Assembly (NCBI GenBank): GCA_020722345.1
Contig: DYKZ01000007.1
Span: 1-39,389, forward strand
Direction of reading: 5' to 3'
Length of the DNA stretch: 39,389 nucleotides
Source of the DNA: Anaerolinea thermophila
Lineage (GTDB): Bacteria > Chloroflexota > Anaerolineae > Anaerolineales > Villigracilaceae
Part shown: in pieces, positions 9,620-20,253 of the stretch
Numbering within the stretch: the first letter of the stretch is position 1
Layout: every line of letters starts with the position of its first letter
Made by a program: the position numbers and the translations under genes
Notes under the pieces: generated by a model
The model's input: only the letters and a program-made list of their open reading frames with translations
What the model was told of the DNA's origin: nothing
The model's database searches: none

Positions 9620-9657
9620 AATCTTCTACCCGTATTTACGGAGGAGAGGCGAAACGG

Positions 9658-11445
9658 TTACTCTTTCTCCGTCTTTTCCAAAACGTAGCATTCGATCAAG
9701 TCGCCAACCTGGATGTCATTGAAATTCTTCAGGCCGAGGCCGCATTCGAAACCGGTGCGCATCTCGCGCACATCTTCCTTCTCGTGCTTGAGCGAGGCCA
9801 CGTCTCCTACGTAAACGATATCCTTGCCGCGCAACAGGCGCACTTTGGCGTTGCGGCGCACTTCGCCCTCCGTCACCCGACAGCCGGCCACTTTGCCGCC
9901 CTTGGAAAGGTTGAAAACGGCCAGCACGCTGGCTTTGCCGATGACCTTCTCCGAAAATTCGGGCTGTAACATGCCCTTGAGCGCCTTTTCCAGGTCTTCG
10001 GTCAGGCGGTAGATGATATCGTAAAGGCGGATGGACACGCCTTCGGCCTCCGCCAGGCGGCGGGCGGCCACATCGGCCTGCACGCTAAACCCGACGATGA
10101 TGGCCTGAGAAGCCGAGGCCAGCATGACATCGTTCTCGCTGACGTTGCCGGTTTCGGCATAGAGCACATTGACTTTGATCTCGCCTGCGCCGAGGTGATT
10201 GATCTCACCCAGAATCGGTTCCAGCGAACCCTGCACATCGGCCTTCAGGATAAGGTTGAGTTCCTTGGCTTCACCCGATTTGTAGCGGCTGAAGAGTTCC
10301 TCCAGGGTCATCTTCTTCTGTGCCGAGGCCTGCTGTTTGGCGGCTTCCTGCCGTTCCAGGATGATCTGCCGGGCCTCCTTCTCGGTACTGACGACCTGGA
10401 ACAGGTCGCCGGCCGAGGGCAGTTCATTCAGCCCCATCACCGAGACAGGCACCGACGGTCCGGCTTTCTGCACCGGTCGGCCGCGGAAATCGAATTGGGC
10501 GCGCAGGCGGCCGTAGGCGACGCCCGCCACGACGATATCGCCCACCTTCAGCGTCCCGTTCTGGACCAGGAGCGTGGCGACCGGCCCCTTGGATTTATCC
10601 AACTCTGCTTCGATAACCGTGCCGATGACCGCGCCTTTGGAGTTGGCGCGGATGTCGGTGTTGTCGGCTACTAGCAGGATGGTCTCGAGCAAATCTTCGA
10701 TGCCCTGACGCTGTTTGGCCGAGATGGGGACCACAAACGTGTTCCCGCCCCACTCGTCTGGCACGAGCCCATTCTCGCCGAGTTGCTGCTTGACGCGGTC
10801 TGGGTTCGAATTGGCCTTGTCTATCTTGTTCAGGGCGACGATGATCGGGACGCGCGCCGCTTTGGCGTGGGCAATGGCCTCCTTGGTCTGGGGCATCACG
10901 CCATCGTCGGCGGCCACGACCAGTACCACGATGTCTGCTCCCTGCGCCCCGCGGGCGCGCATGGCGGTGAAGGCGGCGTGGCCGGGGGTATCCAAAAAAG
11001 TGATCTGCCGCCCCTTCAACTCCACCTGGTAGGCGCCAATGTGCTGGGTGATTCCGCCTGCTTCGCCGGCGGCGACGTTGGCGTTGCGAATCGCATCCAG
11101 CAGGGTCGTCTTGCCGTGATCCACGTGGCCGAGGATGGTCACCACCGGAGGGCGTGGGGTGAGTACCGCCTGGTCTTCCTTTGCGATGACCTTGCGCCAC
11201 ATCGGCACCTCGCCGGTCTCTTTCTCCTCCACCACTTCGGCTTTCTCGAGAACAGCATCATATCCCATCTCTGCCGCCACGATGGCGGCGGTATCGAAAT
11301 CAATGCTCTGGTTGATTGTGACCATCATGCCGTTTTCCATCAACTTGCGGATGATGTTAATGGCGGAAACGTCAATCTTCTGAGCAAAGTCACGCACCGT
11401 GATTACGGCGGGTAGTTCGATTTTCTTGGATTTTTGGTCGCTCAT
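9658..11445 (-). CDS. infB: Translation initiation factor IF-2 (short form)
   Basis: [44 protein letters not shown]; conserved C-terminal domain. Confidence 0.98.
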   Translation of the reverse strand: MSDQKSKKIELPAVITVRDFAQKIDVSAINIIRKLMENGMMVTINQSIDFDTAAIVAAEMGYDAVLEKAEVVEEKETGEVPMWRKVIAKEDQAVLTPRPPVVTILGHVDHGKTTLLDAIRNANVAAGEAGGITQHIGAYQVELKGRQITFLDTPGHAAFTAMRARGAQGADIVVLVVAADDGVMPQTKEAIAHAKAARVPIIVALNKIDKANSNPDRVKQQLGENGLVPDEWGGNTFVVPISAKQRQGIEDLLETILLVADNTDIRANSKGAVIGTVIEAELDKSKGPVATLLVQNGTLKVGDIVVAGVAYGRLRAQFDFRGRPVQKAGPSVPVSVMGLNELPSAGDLFQVVSTEKEARQIILERQEAAKQQASAQKKMTLEELFSRYKSGEAKELNLILKADVQGSLEPILGEINHLGAGEIKVNVLYAETGNVSENDVMLASASQAIIVGFSVQADVAARRLAEAEGVSIRLYDIIYRLTEDLEKALKGMLQPEFSEKVIGKASVLAVFNLSKGGKVAGCRVTEGEVRRNAKVRLLRGKDIVYVGDVASLKHEKEDVREMRTGFECGLGLKNFNDIQVGDLIECYVLEKTEKE

Positions 11446-11544
11446 ACGGCAACTCCTTGGATAATTCCAGTTTGAGGCCTCTCACGAATGAAAGGCCGTG
11501 CATCATCGGACTTTGCAGCCTGCCGGCTGAGCGAGGGGCGTTTC

Positions 11545-11859
11545 TTAGCCCATAGAACCCTGATCCTGACCTTCTTCCTCCGGCAGCGTCTGCATGAACT
11601 GGCGGAGGGCCTCAATATCTCGTTCAGAAAGGGTTACTTTCAAGGCATGGGCAAGGGAGCCTTTCAGCCCTTTTTCCCAGCAGGAGCGGCGGTTATGCAG
11701 GTAGGCGCCCCGCCCGGCGAGTTTGCCGGTCAGGTCCACGCTTACGCCGTCCGCGTGACGCACAATGCGCACCAGCGAACGCTTGGGCAGCACGGTTCGG
11801 CAGCCCACGCAGGTACGCTGGGGAATATGCTTCGGTCGTTTGGTTTGTTTGCCGGACAC
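11545..11859 (-). CDS. ylxR: YlxR family (DUF448) RNA-binding protein
   Basis: PQRTCVGCRTVLPKRSLVRIVR...LAGRGAYLHNRRSCWEKGLK; between nusA and infB. Confidence 0.92.
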   Translation of the reverse strand: MSGKQTKRPKHIPQRTCVGCRTVLPKRSLVRIVRHADGVSVDLTGKLAGRGAYLHNRRSCWEKGLKGSLAHALKVTLSERDIEALRQFMQTLPEEEGQDQGSMG

Positions 11860-11922
11860 CTTCTTACCAGATGACTTCTCAGATACAAATTATCGAGGCA
11901 CGCAGGAAGGACCTGGCGGGAA

Positions 11923-13800
11923 CTACCAGGTTTCCTCTTCAAGCGAATCGCCGCGCTTGTGTTTCTTGCGCGCCACCTTTTCGCCGCGCTCTTCGTCGTA
12001 TTCGATAACGCGGTCTTTGCGGCTCTTCTTCTTATCTTTATCTTTCTTGGCGCCTTCGTCCTCTTCGCCTACCGCCGCCTCGACCTTCAGATTCTGCATG
12101 CTGAAAAGTTTTTCGAAATCTTTCTCCTCTTCCGGCTCTTCTTCCTGGCCAGGCTCGGTCGCTGCTGCAACTTCGACCTTCTCCTCGGCGGGTTGTTCGG
12201 CTTCCTCCGCCAGGATAACAGGTTCAGATACCGCTTCGGCAGTTTCGGCTGCGGCGGCTGCCTGCGGTTCTTCTTCGGCAGCAACCGCTTCGGCGGGTTT
12301 TTCTGGTTCAGGGAAGGAGACCGCGCCCAGCGCGGACTGGATCGCCTGCATGGCTTTGGGCCCGATGCCCGGCAGACCGAGCACGCTGTCCGGGTCGAGT
12401 TTCATAGCCATCATCAGGTCACCGACCGTGCGGTGCTCGGCTTCGGTCAGGATGGCGTAGACGTGTTCGGGCAGGCCGAGGGTCTCGATGTCCATCTCGA
12501 AAGCCTGGAGCGGAATGCCTGCACGCGCCTCGGCAAACCGTTCTTCTGCCGCGGCGGCTTCGGCTCTCTTCTTCTCCACTGTGCGGCGCTCCACGCGCTC
12601 CACGAACTGGATGAGTGAAAAGAACTCCTCTGGCATCAGCACCTGGTTCTCAGCCTTCTTGGCCAGGATGGCCTCGATGAGCGGCACGTTATCCTTTTCG
12701 TATTCCGCGATGACGCTGAGGGAGGAATCGGTTTGCAATTTGGAAATGGCATCGCCCGCCGCTTCGGTCAGGGATTTGATGTCAATGCGCCAGCCGGTCA
12801 ATTTGGCGGCCAGGCGGGCGTTCTGCCCATCGCGGCCGATGGCCAGCGAGAGTTGATCTTCGTGGACGACGACCGTGGCGGTCTTGTCTGACTCGTTCAA
12901 GTAAACCCCGCTCACCTTGGCCGGGCTGATGGCCTTGGAGATATACACGACCGGATCGGGATTCCACTCGATGATGTCAATTTTCTCGTCGTGCAGTTCC
13001 TTGACGATGGCCTGGATGCGCACCCCCTTGATGCCCACGCACGCTCCCACCGGATCCACATTCGGCTGGGTGGCCGAGACGGCCACCTTGGCGCGCTGCC
13101 CCGGCTCGCGGGCGATGGCGCGAATCTCCACAATGCCGTGGTAGATCTCCGGCACCTCGTTTTCGAGCAGGCGGCGCAGGAAATTGCGGTGGGCGCGCGA
13201 AAGGATGATCTGCGGGCCGCGCGGGTTGTCCTTGACTTCCAAGACAATGGCGCGCACCCGGTCGTGCACTTTGAAACGCTCGCCGGGGATCTTTTGGCTT
13301 GGCGGCATGAGCCCTTCGGCTTTCATCTCCAGTCCCACGGTCACGCCCTGGGTGGTGTTGACTGCCTGCACGGTGCCGCTGATGATCTCGCCCACCTGTT
13401 TGTTGAAGAAATCGGCCTGCATCTGGCGCTCGGCCTCGCGGATGCGCTGTTGGATGACCTGGCGCGCCGTCTGCGCGGCCACGCGCCCGAAGTCCTTGGG
13501 CGTGGTCTCGACGATGACCATGTCGCCAAGTTGAGCCTCGGGCTGGACCTGGCGGGCGGCCTCCAGTTGGACCTCGGTGCGTTCATCCTGCACGCCGTCC
13601 ACCACCTCCTTCTCGGCGTAGATGACCACCTTGCCGGTCTCCGGGTCGAGGGTGGCACGCACTTCCTGCGCGCTGGAAGCGTTCACCGCGCGCCGGTAGG
13701 CGGAGACCATCGCCGATTCAATCGCCGACAGGATGATCTCCTTGGGCAGTTGTTTTTCCTCGAGGATTTCATTGAAAGCCAGGGCAAATTCGTTCTTCAT
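11923..13800 (-). CDS. nusA: Transcription termination/antitermination factor NusA with long acidic/lysine-rich C-terminal tail
   Basis: [29 protein letters not shown]1/KH regions [28 protein letters not shown]; Hh[19 protein letters not shown]; low-complexity tail. Confidence 0.97.
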   Translation of the reverse strand: MKNEFALAFNEILEEKQLPKEIILSAIESAMVSAYRRAVNASSAQEVRATLDPETGKVVIYAEKEVVDGVQDERTEVQLEAARQVQPEAQLGDMVIVETTPKDFGRVAAQTARQVIQQRIREAERQMQADFFNKQVGEIISGTVQAVNTTQGVTVGLEMKAEGLMPPSQKIPGERFKVHDRVRAIVLEVKDNPRGPQIILSRAHRNFLRRLLENEVPEIYHGIVEIRAIAREPGQRAKVAVSATQPNVDPVGACVGIKGVRIQAIVKELHDEKIDIIEWNPDPVVYISKAISPAKVSGVYLNESDKTATVVVHEDQLSLAIGRDGQNARLAAKLTGWRIDIKSLTEAAGDAISKLQTDSSLSVIAEYEKDNVPLIEAILAKKAENQVLMPEEFFSLIQFVERVERRTVEKKRAEAAAAEERFAEARAGIPLQAFEMDIETLGLPEHVYAILTEAEHRTVGDLMMAMKLDPDSVLGLPGIGPKAMQAIQSALGAVSFPEPEKPAEAVAAEEEPQAAAAAETAEAVSEPVILAEEAEQPAEEKVEVAAATEPGQEEEPEEEKDFEKLFSMQNLKVEAAVGEEDEGAKKDKDKKKSRKDRVIEYDEERGEKVARKKHKRGDSLEEETW

Positions 13801-13976
13801 TCTTCCTGATTACTCCATCAAGTGGTACGTTACAAGCAGAAAAGTGGGGGGCGCCCACTTTTCAATGCGTTCGGTATTGGTTCTGCAACGGGCGTGATTC
13901 TAGCATGGAATTGAGGAGGATGCAAGGATTTTTGCTGAGGTTCGGATGTTGGTTCGGATAGTATCTCTCTCAATCC

Positions 13977-14047
13977 CTTTTGCGGCGGATTTACGCGGAT
14001 TATGCGGATTGTTGATAGGTTCTTCCGCGCAATCCGCGGCAAAAAAT
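13977..14047. repeat. CGGATT-type imperfect palindromic intergenic repeat
   Basis: TTTTGCGGCGGATTTACGCGGATTATGCGGATT ... CCGCGCAATCCGCGGCAAAAA. Confidence 0.6.
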
Positions 14048-14149
14048 GCTGCTCCGAACTCATGCCTGAAGATCTATTTTGCCGGCCCGGCCAAGACTCG
14101 GCCTTGCACACTGCCCCACTTTGGGGCAAAATAGAGTAGGAGTTCTCCT

Positions 14150-14782
14150 GTGAAGATCCTTGCCGTCAGCGACGTGGTGGTTGACCGCCTCTATTCCCCG
14201 GAGGTGCGGGGTGCATTTCCCGCCCTCGACCTGATCTTGGGCTGCGGCGACCTGCCCTTTGAATACCTAGAGTTCCTCGTTTCCTCATTCGACGTGCCGC
14301 TGCTGTATGTACCGGGCAACCACGACCCGCTCTTCAACTCAGGCAACCCCGCCTCCCGCGCCGACGGCTGCGATAACATTGACTTGCGCGTGACACGCGT
14401 CAAGGGTCTGACCCTGGCTGGGCTGGGCGGCAGCATCCGCTATCACCCCAACCGCCCGAACCAGTATTCACAGGCAGAAATGTACTTGCGCGTTGCCTCT
14501 CTAACTCCCGCCCTCCTGTGGAACCGCATCCGTCATGGCAGCGTTCTCGATATTGTGGTGGCGCATTCGCCGCCGCGCGGCATCCACGACGACGATGACC
14601 AGGCCCATACTGGCTTCGATGCCTTTGTGAATTTCATCAAAGTCTTCAAACCGCGTTATTTCCTGCACGGCCATACCATGCCTCCTAACAGCAACCTGGC
14701 CCCCCCCAGTTCCCGTCTGGGCGCGACGCAGATCATCAACATCAACCCCTACCGCCTGATCGAGGTGGAATTGCATGGCTGA
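14150..14782 (+). CDS. Calcineurin-like metallophosphoesterase
   Basis: MKILAVSDVV..LILGCGDLPFEYLEFL..YVPGNHDPLF..VVAHSPPRG..FLHGHTM. Confidence 0.85.
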   Translation: MKILAVSDVVVDRLYSPEVRGAFPALDLILGCGDLPFEYLEFLVSSFDVPLLYVPGNHDPLFNSGNPASRADGCDNIDLRVTRVKGLTLAGLGGSIRYHPNRPNQYSQAEMYLRVASLTPALLWNRIRHGSVLDIVVAHSPPRGIHDDDDQAHTGFDAFVNFIKVFKPRYFLHGHTMPPNSNLAPPSSRLGATQIININPYRLIEVELHG

Positions 14783-15620
14783 TTACTTCTCCGAGCGAGT
14801 CCGCCAGGATTTCGCCCGCGCCCGTTTCAAGGCCTTCCTCAACCGCATCCGCCGCGTGCTGATGGGCCAGCCGACGACCCTGCTCTCCTATGACGAGGTC
14901 AAGGAAAAACTACGCATCGGCGGCCCCGTCTATCGTGGCGTGCGCACCGTCCCCATTGGCCAGATTGCCGGCAGCCTCAACCGTTACCACCAGTTCGACC
15001 GCGCCTTCCTGCCCACCGAAGACCGGCTGGCCGACCGCTGGCAGAACATTGACCGCGCCTTCTACCAGGACGTCAGCCTGCCGCCGGTCGTCCTCTACAA
15101 GGTCGGCGATGTCTATTTTGTGGTGGACGGCCACCACCGCGTCTCGGTGGCGCGCGAACAGGGGCAGGAATTCATCGAAGCCGAAGTGCGCGAGTGCCAG
15201 ACCAAGGTCAACATCACCCCCGACCTCCAGCCCGAAGACCTCGAAATCCTGGGCGAAAAAGCGCTCTTCCTCGACTACACCAACCTCGACCAACTGCGTC
15301 CCGAAGCCGACATCAACCTGACCATCCCCGACGGTTTCGACCGCATGCGGGAACACATCGCCGTCCACCGTTACTTCATGGGGCTGGACGAGCAACGCGA
15401 CATCTCCGAGCAGGAGGCCGTGACGCACTGGTATGACAAAGTTTACCTGCCCATTGTGCGCGCCATCCGGCGCAGCGAGATACTCAGGGAATTCCCCGGC
15501 AAGACCGAAGGCGACCTCTACCTATGGGTGCTCGACCGCCAGCGCTACCTCAGCCAGGAAGGCCGCAAACTCGCCAGCCCGCAGAAGGCCGCCAAGGATT
15601 TCATCGAAGAGATCAAATGA
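14775..15620 (+). CDS. ParB/sulfiredoxin-like N-terminal domain protein (possibly DUF4032-like)
   Basis: VPIGQIAGSLNRYHQFDRAFLP..LPPVVLYKVGDVYFVVDGHHRVSVAREQG; C-terminal DLYLWVLDRQRYLSQ. Confidence 0.72.
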   Translation: MADYFSERVRQDFARARFKAFLNRIRRVLMGQPTTLLSYDEVKEKLRIGGPVYRGVRTVPIGQIAGSLNRYHQFDRAFLPTEDRLADRWQNIDRAFYQDVSLPPVVLYKVGDVYFVVDGHHRVSVAREQGQEFIEAEVRECQTKVNITPDLQPEDLEILGEKALFLDYTNLDQLRPEADINLTIPDGFDRMREHIAVHRYFMGLDEQRDISEQEAVTHWYDKVYLPIVRAIRRSEILREFPGKTEGDLYLWVLDRQRYLSQEGRKLASPQKAAKDFIEEIK

Positions 15621-16522
15621 CGCACCCACTGGCCGGCGTTTACGCCGCCGCCGTCACACCGCTCGAGGCCGATTTCTCCCCCGACCTGGACGCCCTCCCC
15701 GGCCTGCTCGACTTCCTGGCCGGGCGCGGCTGTCACGGGATTCTGCTGCTGGGGACAACCGGGGAGGGGCCGTCGTTTTCGGCGCAGGAACGGACCGAGA
15801 TCTTCCGCGCCGGGCTCCATGTCCGCGAAACGCGCCGGACCCTGAACCTGTTCGCCGGGACCGGCACCCCCAGCCTCACTGAGACCGTCTTCCTCACCCG
15901 CACTGCTTTCGACCTGGGGTATGACAGCGTCGTTGTCCTGCCTCCTTATTACTACCGCAAAGCCACTGACGAGGGCCTGTTCCGCTGGTTCGATGAACTC
16001 ATCCGCCGCGCCGTCCCCGCAGACGGCGCGCTGCTGGGCTACCACTTTCCCGGCGCGGCAGGGATCGGCTTCTCGCTCGACCTGCTGGCGCGCCTGAAGG
16101 ACGCCTTCCCGCGCCAGTTCGTTGGAATTAAGGATTCCTCCCACGACCCCGACCTGGCGCGTGCGCTCGGGGAGCGCTTCGGCGAAGACCTGCTGGTGCT
16201 GACCGGCACCGACTCGTACCTGCAACTGGCGCTGGAGAATCATGCCGGCGGCTGCATCACCGCCCCGGCAAACTTGATCTCATCCGACCTGCGCCGGGTG
16301 TGGGATGGCTTTCGAAATGGCGAAGAGGTAACTGCCGCCCAAGCGCGTGTGAGCGCGGCGCGTCACATGCTCGAACAATACCCGCCCTTCCCGCCCCTGC
16401 TGAAGGCGCTGCTGGCGCGGCGACACGGCTTCCCGCGCTGGCCTGTTCGCCCGCCGCTGGAGGCGCTCTCCTCAGAACTCGAAGAACGCGCTCTCCGCGA
16501 TTTGGAAGGCTGGCAAGTTTGA
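15617..16522 (+). CDS. Dihydrodipicolinate synthase/N-acetylneuraminate lyase family protein
   Basis: GVYAAAVTPLEADFSPD; GILLLGTTGEGPSFSAQERTEIFR; VGIKDSSHDPDL; ATGA overlap with previous gene. Confidence 0.9.
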   Translation: MTHPLAGVYAAAVTPLEADFSPDLDALPGLLDFLAGRGCHGILLLGTTGEGPSFSAQERTEIFRAGLHVRETRRTLNLFAGTGTPSLTETVFLTRTAFDLGYDSVVVLPPYYYRKATDEGLFRWFDELIRRAVPADGALLGYHFPGAAGIGFSLDLLARLKDAFPRQFVGIKDSSHDPDLARALGERFGEDLLVLTGTDSYLQLALENHAGGCITAPANLISSDLRRVWDGFRNGEEVTAAQARVSAARHMLEQYPPFPPLLKALLARRHGFPRWPVRPPLEALSSELEERALRDLEGWQV

Positions 16523-16549
16523 ACCTGCCGACTTTCGACTTTCAAACCC

Positions 16550-17365
16550 ATGACAACCTGGCGACTGCTCCTCCACCCCACTCCTGCCCGCGGCGCATGG
16601 AACATGGCCGTGGACGAAGTTCTTCTCGAAGCCTGCGGGCGCGGCGGTTCGCTTCCCACCCTGCGGCTCTACGCCTGGGAACCGGCCTGCCTCTCGCTCG
16701 GCTACGCCCAGCCGGTCAGCGACGTGGACCTCGAACGCCTGCGCGCCCGCGGCTGGGACCTCGTCCGGCGTCCCACCGGGGGGCGCGCCGTGCTCCACGT
16801 GGACGAACTAACCTACTCGGTTATCGGTCCGCTCGATGAGCCGCGCCTGACCGGCACGGTGCTGGAGAGTTACAATCGGCTGGCCGCTGCACTGGTAGAA
16901 GCCCTGCGCCTGCTCGGCCTGCCGGTGGAGGCGCAGGAACGCGCCGGCGGCCCCAACCGCAATCCCAACCCGGTCTGCTTCGAGGTACCCTCCGCCTACG
17001 AAATCACCGTTGACGGGAAGAAACTGGCCGGCTCGGCGCAGGCCCGCCGCCGCGGAGGCGTGCTCCAGCACGGCTCCCTGCCTCTTACCGGCGACCTGAC
17101 GCGCATCCTCCAGGCGCTGGCCTTCCCAGACGAAGCCTCCCGCCAACGCGCCGCCGACCGCCTGCTTGCGCGGGCGACGACGGTGGAAAGCGCCCTGGGC
17201 CGCCTCGTGACCTGGGACGAGGCCGCGGCAGCCGTCCGGTCCGCGTTCCGCAGCGCCCTCTCCCTGGACCTGGAACCGGCTTCCCTGACCGAGGCCGAGT
17301 CCCGGCGGGCGGAAGAACTGGCGGCGCAGAAATACGCCCATCCCGATTGGATCGAGAACAAGTAG
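16550..17365 (+). CDS. Lipoate-protein ligase A/octanoyltransferase LipM-like
   Basis: WNMAVDEVLLEA; LYAWEPACLSLGYAQ; VRRPTGGRAVLHVDELTYSV; PVCFEVPSAYEITVDGKKLAGSAQARRRGGVLQHGS. Confidence 0.9.
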   Translation: MTTWRLLLHPTPARGAWNMAVDEVLLEACGRGGSLPTLRLYAWEPACLSLGYAQPVSDVDLERLRARGWDLVRRPTGGRAVLHVDELTYSVIGPLDEPRLTGTVLESYNRLAAALVEALRLLGLPVEAQERAGGPNRNPNPVCFEVPSAYEITVDGKKLAGSAQARRRGGVLQHGSLPLTGDLTRILQALAFPDEASRQRAADRLLARATTVESALGRLVTWDEAAAAVRSAFRSALSLDLEPASLTEAESRRAEELAAQKYAHPDWIENK

Positions 17366-17388
17366 GTCTTTAGCGGGCGGAAAACAAA

Positions 17389-17414
17389 AAGGCCGGGGCT
17401 GTTCCCTCGGCCTT
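17389..17414 (-). terminator. Terminator hairpin between convergent genes
   Basis: AAGGCCG...CGGCCTT stem; minus-strand copy is followed by TTTTTGTTTT. Confidence 0.6.
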
Positions 17415-17439
17415 CAACAAGTCTGCCAACTTGTAAACG

Positions 17440-18114
17440 TTACGGCTGCGGCTGGACAAATACAACCGTCTTGTAGCCCAGCGCATTGAAGAATTTCTCC
17501 AAGTACACCTCGGCGTTGATGCGCGCCTGATCGAGGATACCGTCTTCCAGGGCGGCTTTGAGGATTTCCTGCTCGGCCACCTGGCGGGCAGTCGTCTCGA
17601 GGTTGGGGTCGCCGTGGGTGAGCAGGCCGGTATCCCGGTCATAGACGTACGATTTCTCGTTGTCGAGGGCGGCGACTAGCACCTCGGCTTCCGGCAGGCG
17701 CACGTTGAGTGTATCCCCCTCCAGCCACAAGTCGTCATCGCCGATCTTTTCCATGTCTATTCCGGCGATCACGTAGCCGTGCGCCACGAACAGCAGGCGG
17801 TCGCCGAAGAGCGGCCCCAGCACACCCTGATTCATCTCGGCGGTGATGACCTTTTCCACAGTGTAATGGATGGTTTCCAGTTTGGCCACCGCCCGCACCT
17901 CGTTGATGATCGTCACCGGGTCCGGGATGACCGTGGGAGTGGGGTGCAGGAGTTGGGACACCTGGGTGTTGAGTTGGTCATTGGCCTGCTGGAACGGCTG
18001 CATGGTCTGGCTGATCTTGTTGTTGACGGATGAGATGAGGATCCACACCAGCCCGATGGCGAGCAGGACCAGGAGAACCCGCAGGATGGTTTTAATTAGG
18101 GATGACTTTTCCAT
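17440..18114 (-). CDS. Membrane-anchored DUF4230-like protein
   Basis: Start MEKSSLIKTILR; N-terminal TM; LETIHYTVEKVITAEMNQG, LLFVAHGYVIAGIDMEKI. Confidence 0.7.
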   Translation of the reverse strand: MEKSSLIKTILRVLLVLLAIGLVWILISSVNNKISQTMQPFQQANDQLNTQVSQLLHPTPTVIPDPVTIINEVRAVAKLETIHYTVEKVITAEMNQGVLGPLFGDRLLFVAHGYVIAGIDMEKIGDDDLWLEGDTLNVRLPEAEVLVAALDNEKSYVYDRDTGLLTHGDPNLETTARQVAEQEILKAALEDGILDQARINAEVYLEKFFNALGYKTVVFVQPQP

Positions 18115-18290
18115 GCAGCAGATTATATCTTCTCGCCCAACTCTTGCGAAGGTTATCCTGCCGCCGAAGTTCTTGGCAGTACACAATGATAGTTGTCACT
18201 TGCTTATCTTATAATTTAACGTTATCATCATAGTATCTGGGCTGCGACGCCCGGAGAATAAAATTTTTCTGAGAGGAGAGGAAGAAAGAT

Positions 18291-19412
18291 ATGAAGAAAC
18301 TGTTTGCTCTTGTTTCCCTGCTTGTGGCGGTGGTTATGCTCTTTGCCGCCTGCACCCCGGCGCCCACGCCGACCCCGGTTGCGGTGACGGAGGAACCTCC
18401 CGCCCCTACCGAGCCGCCTGCCACCGAGCCCCCCCTGCCGGAACTTGGCAGCCTGGAACGCCCGATCAAGATCCTGTTCGTCCCCTCGGTGGACAACGCG
18501 GCGATCGTCACGGGTGGTGAAATGCTCCACCAGGCCCTGCACGAGGCAACCGGTTACTACTTCACCGTCAGCGTTCCGACCTCCTATGCAGCCACCATCG
18601 AGGAAATGTGCGCCTCCCCAGACGACACCATGGGCTTCATCCCCGGCCTGGGCTACGCCCTTGCCAACCAGTTGTGCGGTGTGGACGTGGGGGCCAAGGC
18701 CGTTCGCTATGGTCTGGAGTGGTACGCGGCTCAGTTCCTCGTCCTGCGCGACAGCCCCTACCAGACCCTTGCCGATCTGAATGGCAAGAAATGGGCCTAC
18801 CCGGACGGCGCTTCGACCTCTGGTTACATGTACCCGCTGTACATGCTCCAGCAGGCGGGCGTGACCCCCAGCGAGACCGTGGAAGCCGGCTCGCATGACG
18901 CCGTTGTCCGCGCTGTCTATAACGGCGAAGTGGACTTCGGTACCACCTTCTGGTCGCCCGCCAACGTGACGCAGGGGGATGGCTCGGTCGTCTCCCTGGG
19001 TGTTACCCTGGGTGTGGACTCTTTGAACGAACCCGACATTCCGGCTGACCTGGTCGAAAGTTGCGCGGTGAGCGATGACGGCAAGAAGGTCACGTGCGGC
19101 ACCTACGAAGTCCGCGATGCCCGCCGCAACATCCGCTCGGAAGCGCCGGATGTTATTCAGAAGGTCCGCATCCTGGCCGTCACCACCGCCATCCCGAACG
19201 ACACACTGTCCTTCGGGCCTGAGTTCCCGGCTGATGTCCGCCAGGCCATCCTGGATGCCCTCTTTGCCTTTGCGACCAATGATCCGGAGGGATTCGCCGA
19301 GGCCTTCAAGTCCTACTCTTGGACGAACGTCCTGCCGGCGACGGATGCCGAATATGATCCCATCCGCTTCGCCATCCAGGCTGCTGGGGTCTCCCTGGAA
19401 AACCTGCCGTAA
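18291..19412 (+). CDS. phnD: PhnD-family phosphate/phosphonate ABC transporter substrate-binding lipoprotein
   Basis: Lipobox VMLFAACTP; RPIKILFVPSVD; LNGKKWAYPDGASTSGYMYPLYML; followed by phnC and phnE. Confidence 0.87.
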   Translation: MKKLFALVSLLVAVVMLFAACTPAPTPTPVAVTEEPPAPTEPPATEPPLPELGSLERPIKILFVPSVDNAAIVTGGEMLHQALHEATGYYFTVSVPTSYAATIEEMCASPDDTMGFIPGLGYALANQLCGVDVGAKAVRYGLEWYAAQFLVLRDSPYQTLADLNGKKWAYPDGASTSGYMYPLYMLQQAGVTPSETVEAGSHDAVVRAVYNGEVDFGTTFWSPANVTQGDGSVVSLGVTLGVDSLNEPDIPADLVESCAVSDDGKKVTCGTYEVRDARRNIRSEAPDVIQKVRILAVTTAIPNDTLSFGPEFPADVRQAILDALFAFATNDPEGFAEAFKSYSWTNVLPATDAEYDPIRFAIQAAGVSLENLP

Positions 19413-19430
19413 ACTTTTCTGCACCACCTT

Positions 19431-19475
19431 CTGGGCAGGGGCTCGCTCCCCTGCCCAGATTTGTTATTATTTTGT
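19431..19475 (+). terminator. Strong hairpin plus T-rich tract between phnD and phnC
   Basis: CTGGGCAGGGG ctcgct CCCCTGCCCAG perfect 11-bp stem, then atttgttattattttg. Confidence 0.72.
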
Positions 19476-19498
19476 CATCTTCGTCAAGCGAGATTCAC

Positions 19499-20251
19499 AT
19501 GCTGCAAATCAAAAACCTTACCAAGGTCTATGAAGGCGGGGTACAGGCGCTGAAGGACGTCAGTTTCGAGGTCCCCAAGGGGCAATTCCTGGCAGTCATT
19601 GGCTTGAGCGGTTCGGGAAAATCCACTTTGCTGCGCTGCATCAACCGCCTGATCGAGCCGACCTCCGGGCAGGTGCTTTGGAATGGGATAGACGTGACAG
19701 CCGCCTCGCCGGAGGAATTGCGCCGCATCCGCCGCAAGATCGGCATGGTTTTCCAGAACTTCAACCTGGTACACCGCTCGAAAGTGCTGACCAATGTGTT
19801 GGCGGGACGGCTGGGGTATGTCAGCCCGGCGTGGAGCCTTATCAACCACTTCTCCCGAGAAGATGTCGAGAAAGCCAACAAACAACTGGCTCGGGTGGAG
19901 ATCGGGGACAAAGGCGGCTACCGCGCCGACGAACTCTCCGGCGGACAGCAGCAGCGGGTGGGGATCGCCCGCGCCATGATGCAGGACCCGGAGATGATCC
20001 TGGCCGACGAACCGGTCGCCAGCCTCGACCCGGTGCTGGCGCACAGCATCATGAAGTACCTGGAACAGATCAACAAGGAAGACGGCGTGACCGTGCTGTG
20101 CAGCCTGCACTTCCTGGACCTTGTGCACAAATATGCCGACCGGGTGGTGGCTCTTAACGAAGGGCGGCTGGTCTTCGAAGGTCTGCCCAGCGCAATTGAC
20201 GACAAGAAATTCAAAGAAATCTACGGCCGCGATGCCGAGAGGGTGGGGTAA
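19499..20251 (+). CDS. phnC: Phosphonate-type ABC transporter ATP-binding protein
   Basis: [23 protein letters not shown] Walker [35 protein letters not shown]. Confidence 0.95.
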   Translation: MLQIKNLTKVYEGGVQALKDVSFEVPKGQFLAVIGLSGSGKSTLLRCINRLIEPTSGQVLWNGIDVTAASPEELRRIRRKIGMVFQNFNLVHRSKVLTNVLAGRLGYVSPAWSLINHFSREDVEKANKQLARVEIGDKGGYRADELSGGQQQRVGIARAMMQDPEMILADEPVASLDPVLAHSIMKYLEQINKEDGVTVLCSLHFLDLVHKYADRVVALNEGRLVFEGLPSAIDDKKFKEIYGRDAERVG

Positions 20252-20253
20252 CC

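Noticed and set aside
11765-12460. Ser-rich 231-aa plus ORF over the nusA tail and ylxR
   Set aside because: Low-complexity Ser/Ala translation of the antisense of the Glu/Lys-rich NusA tail.
12991-13809. 272-aa antisense ORF over nusA
   Set aside because: His/Asp/Leu-rich shadow translation of a well-conserved gene.
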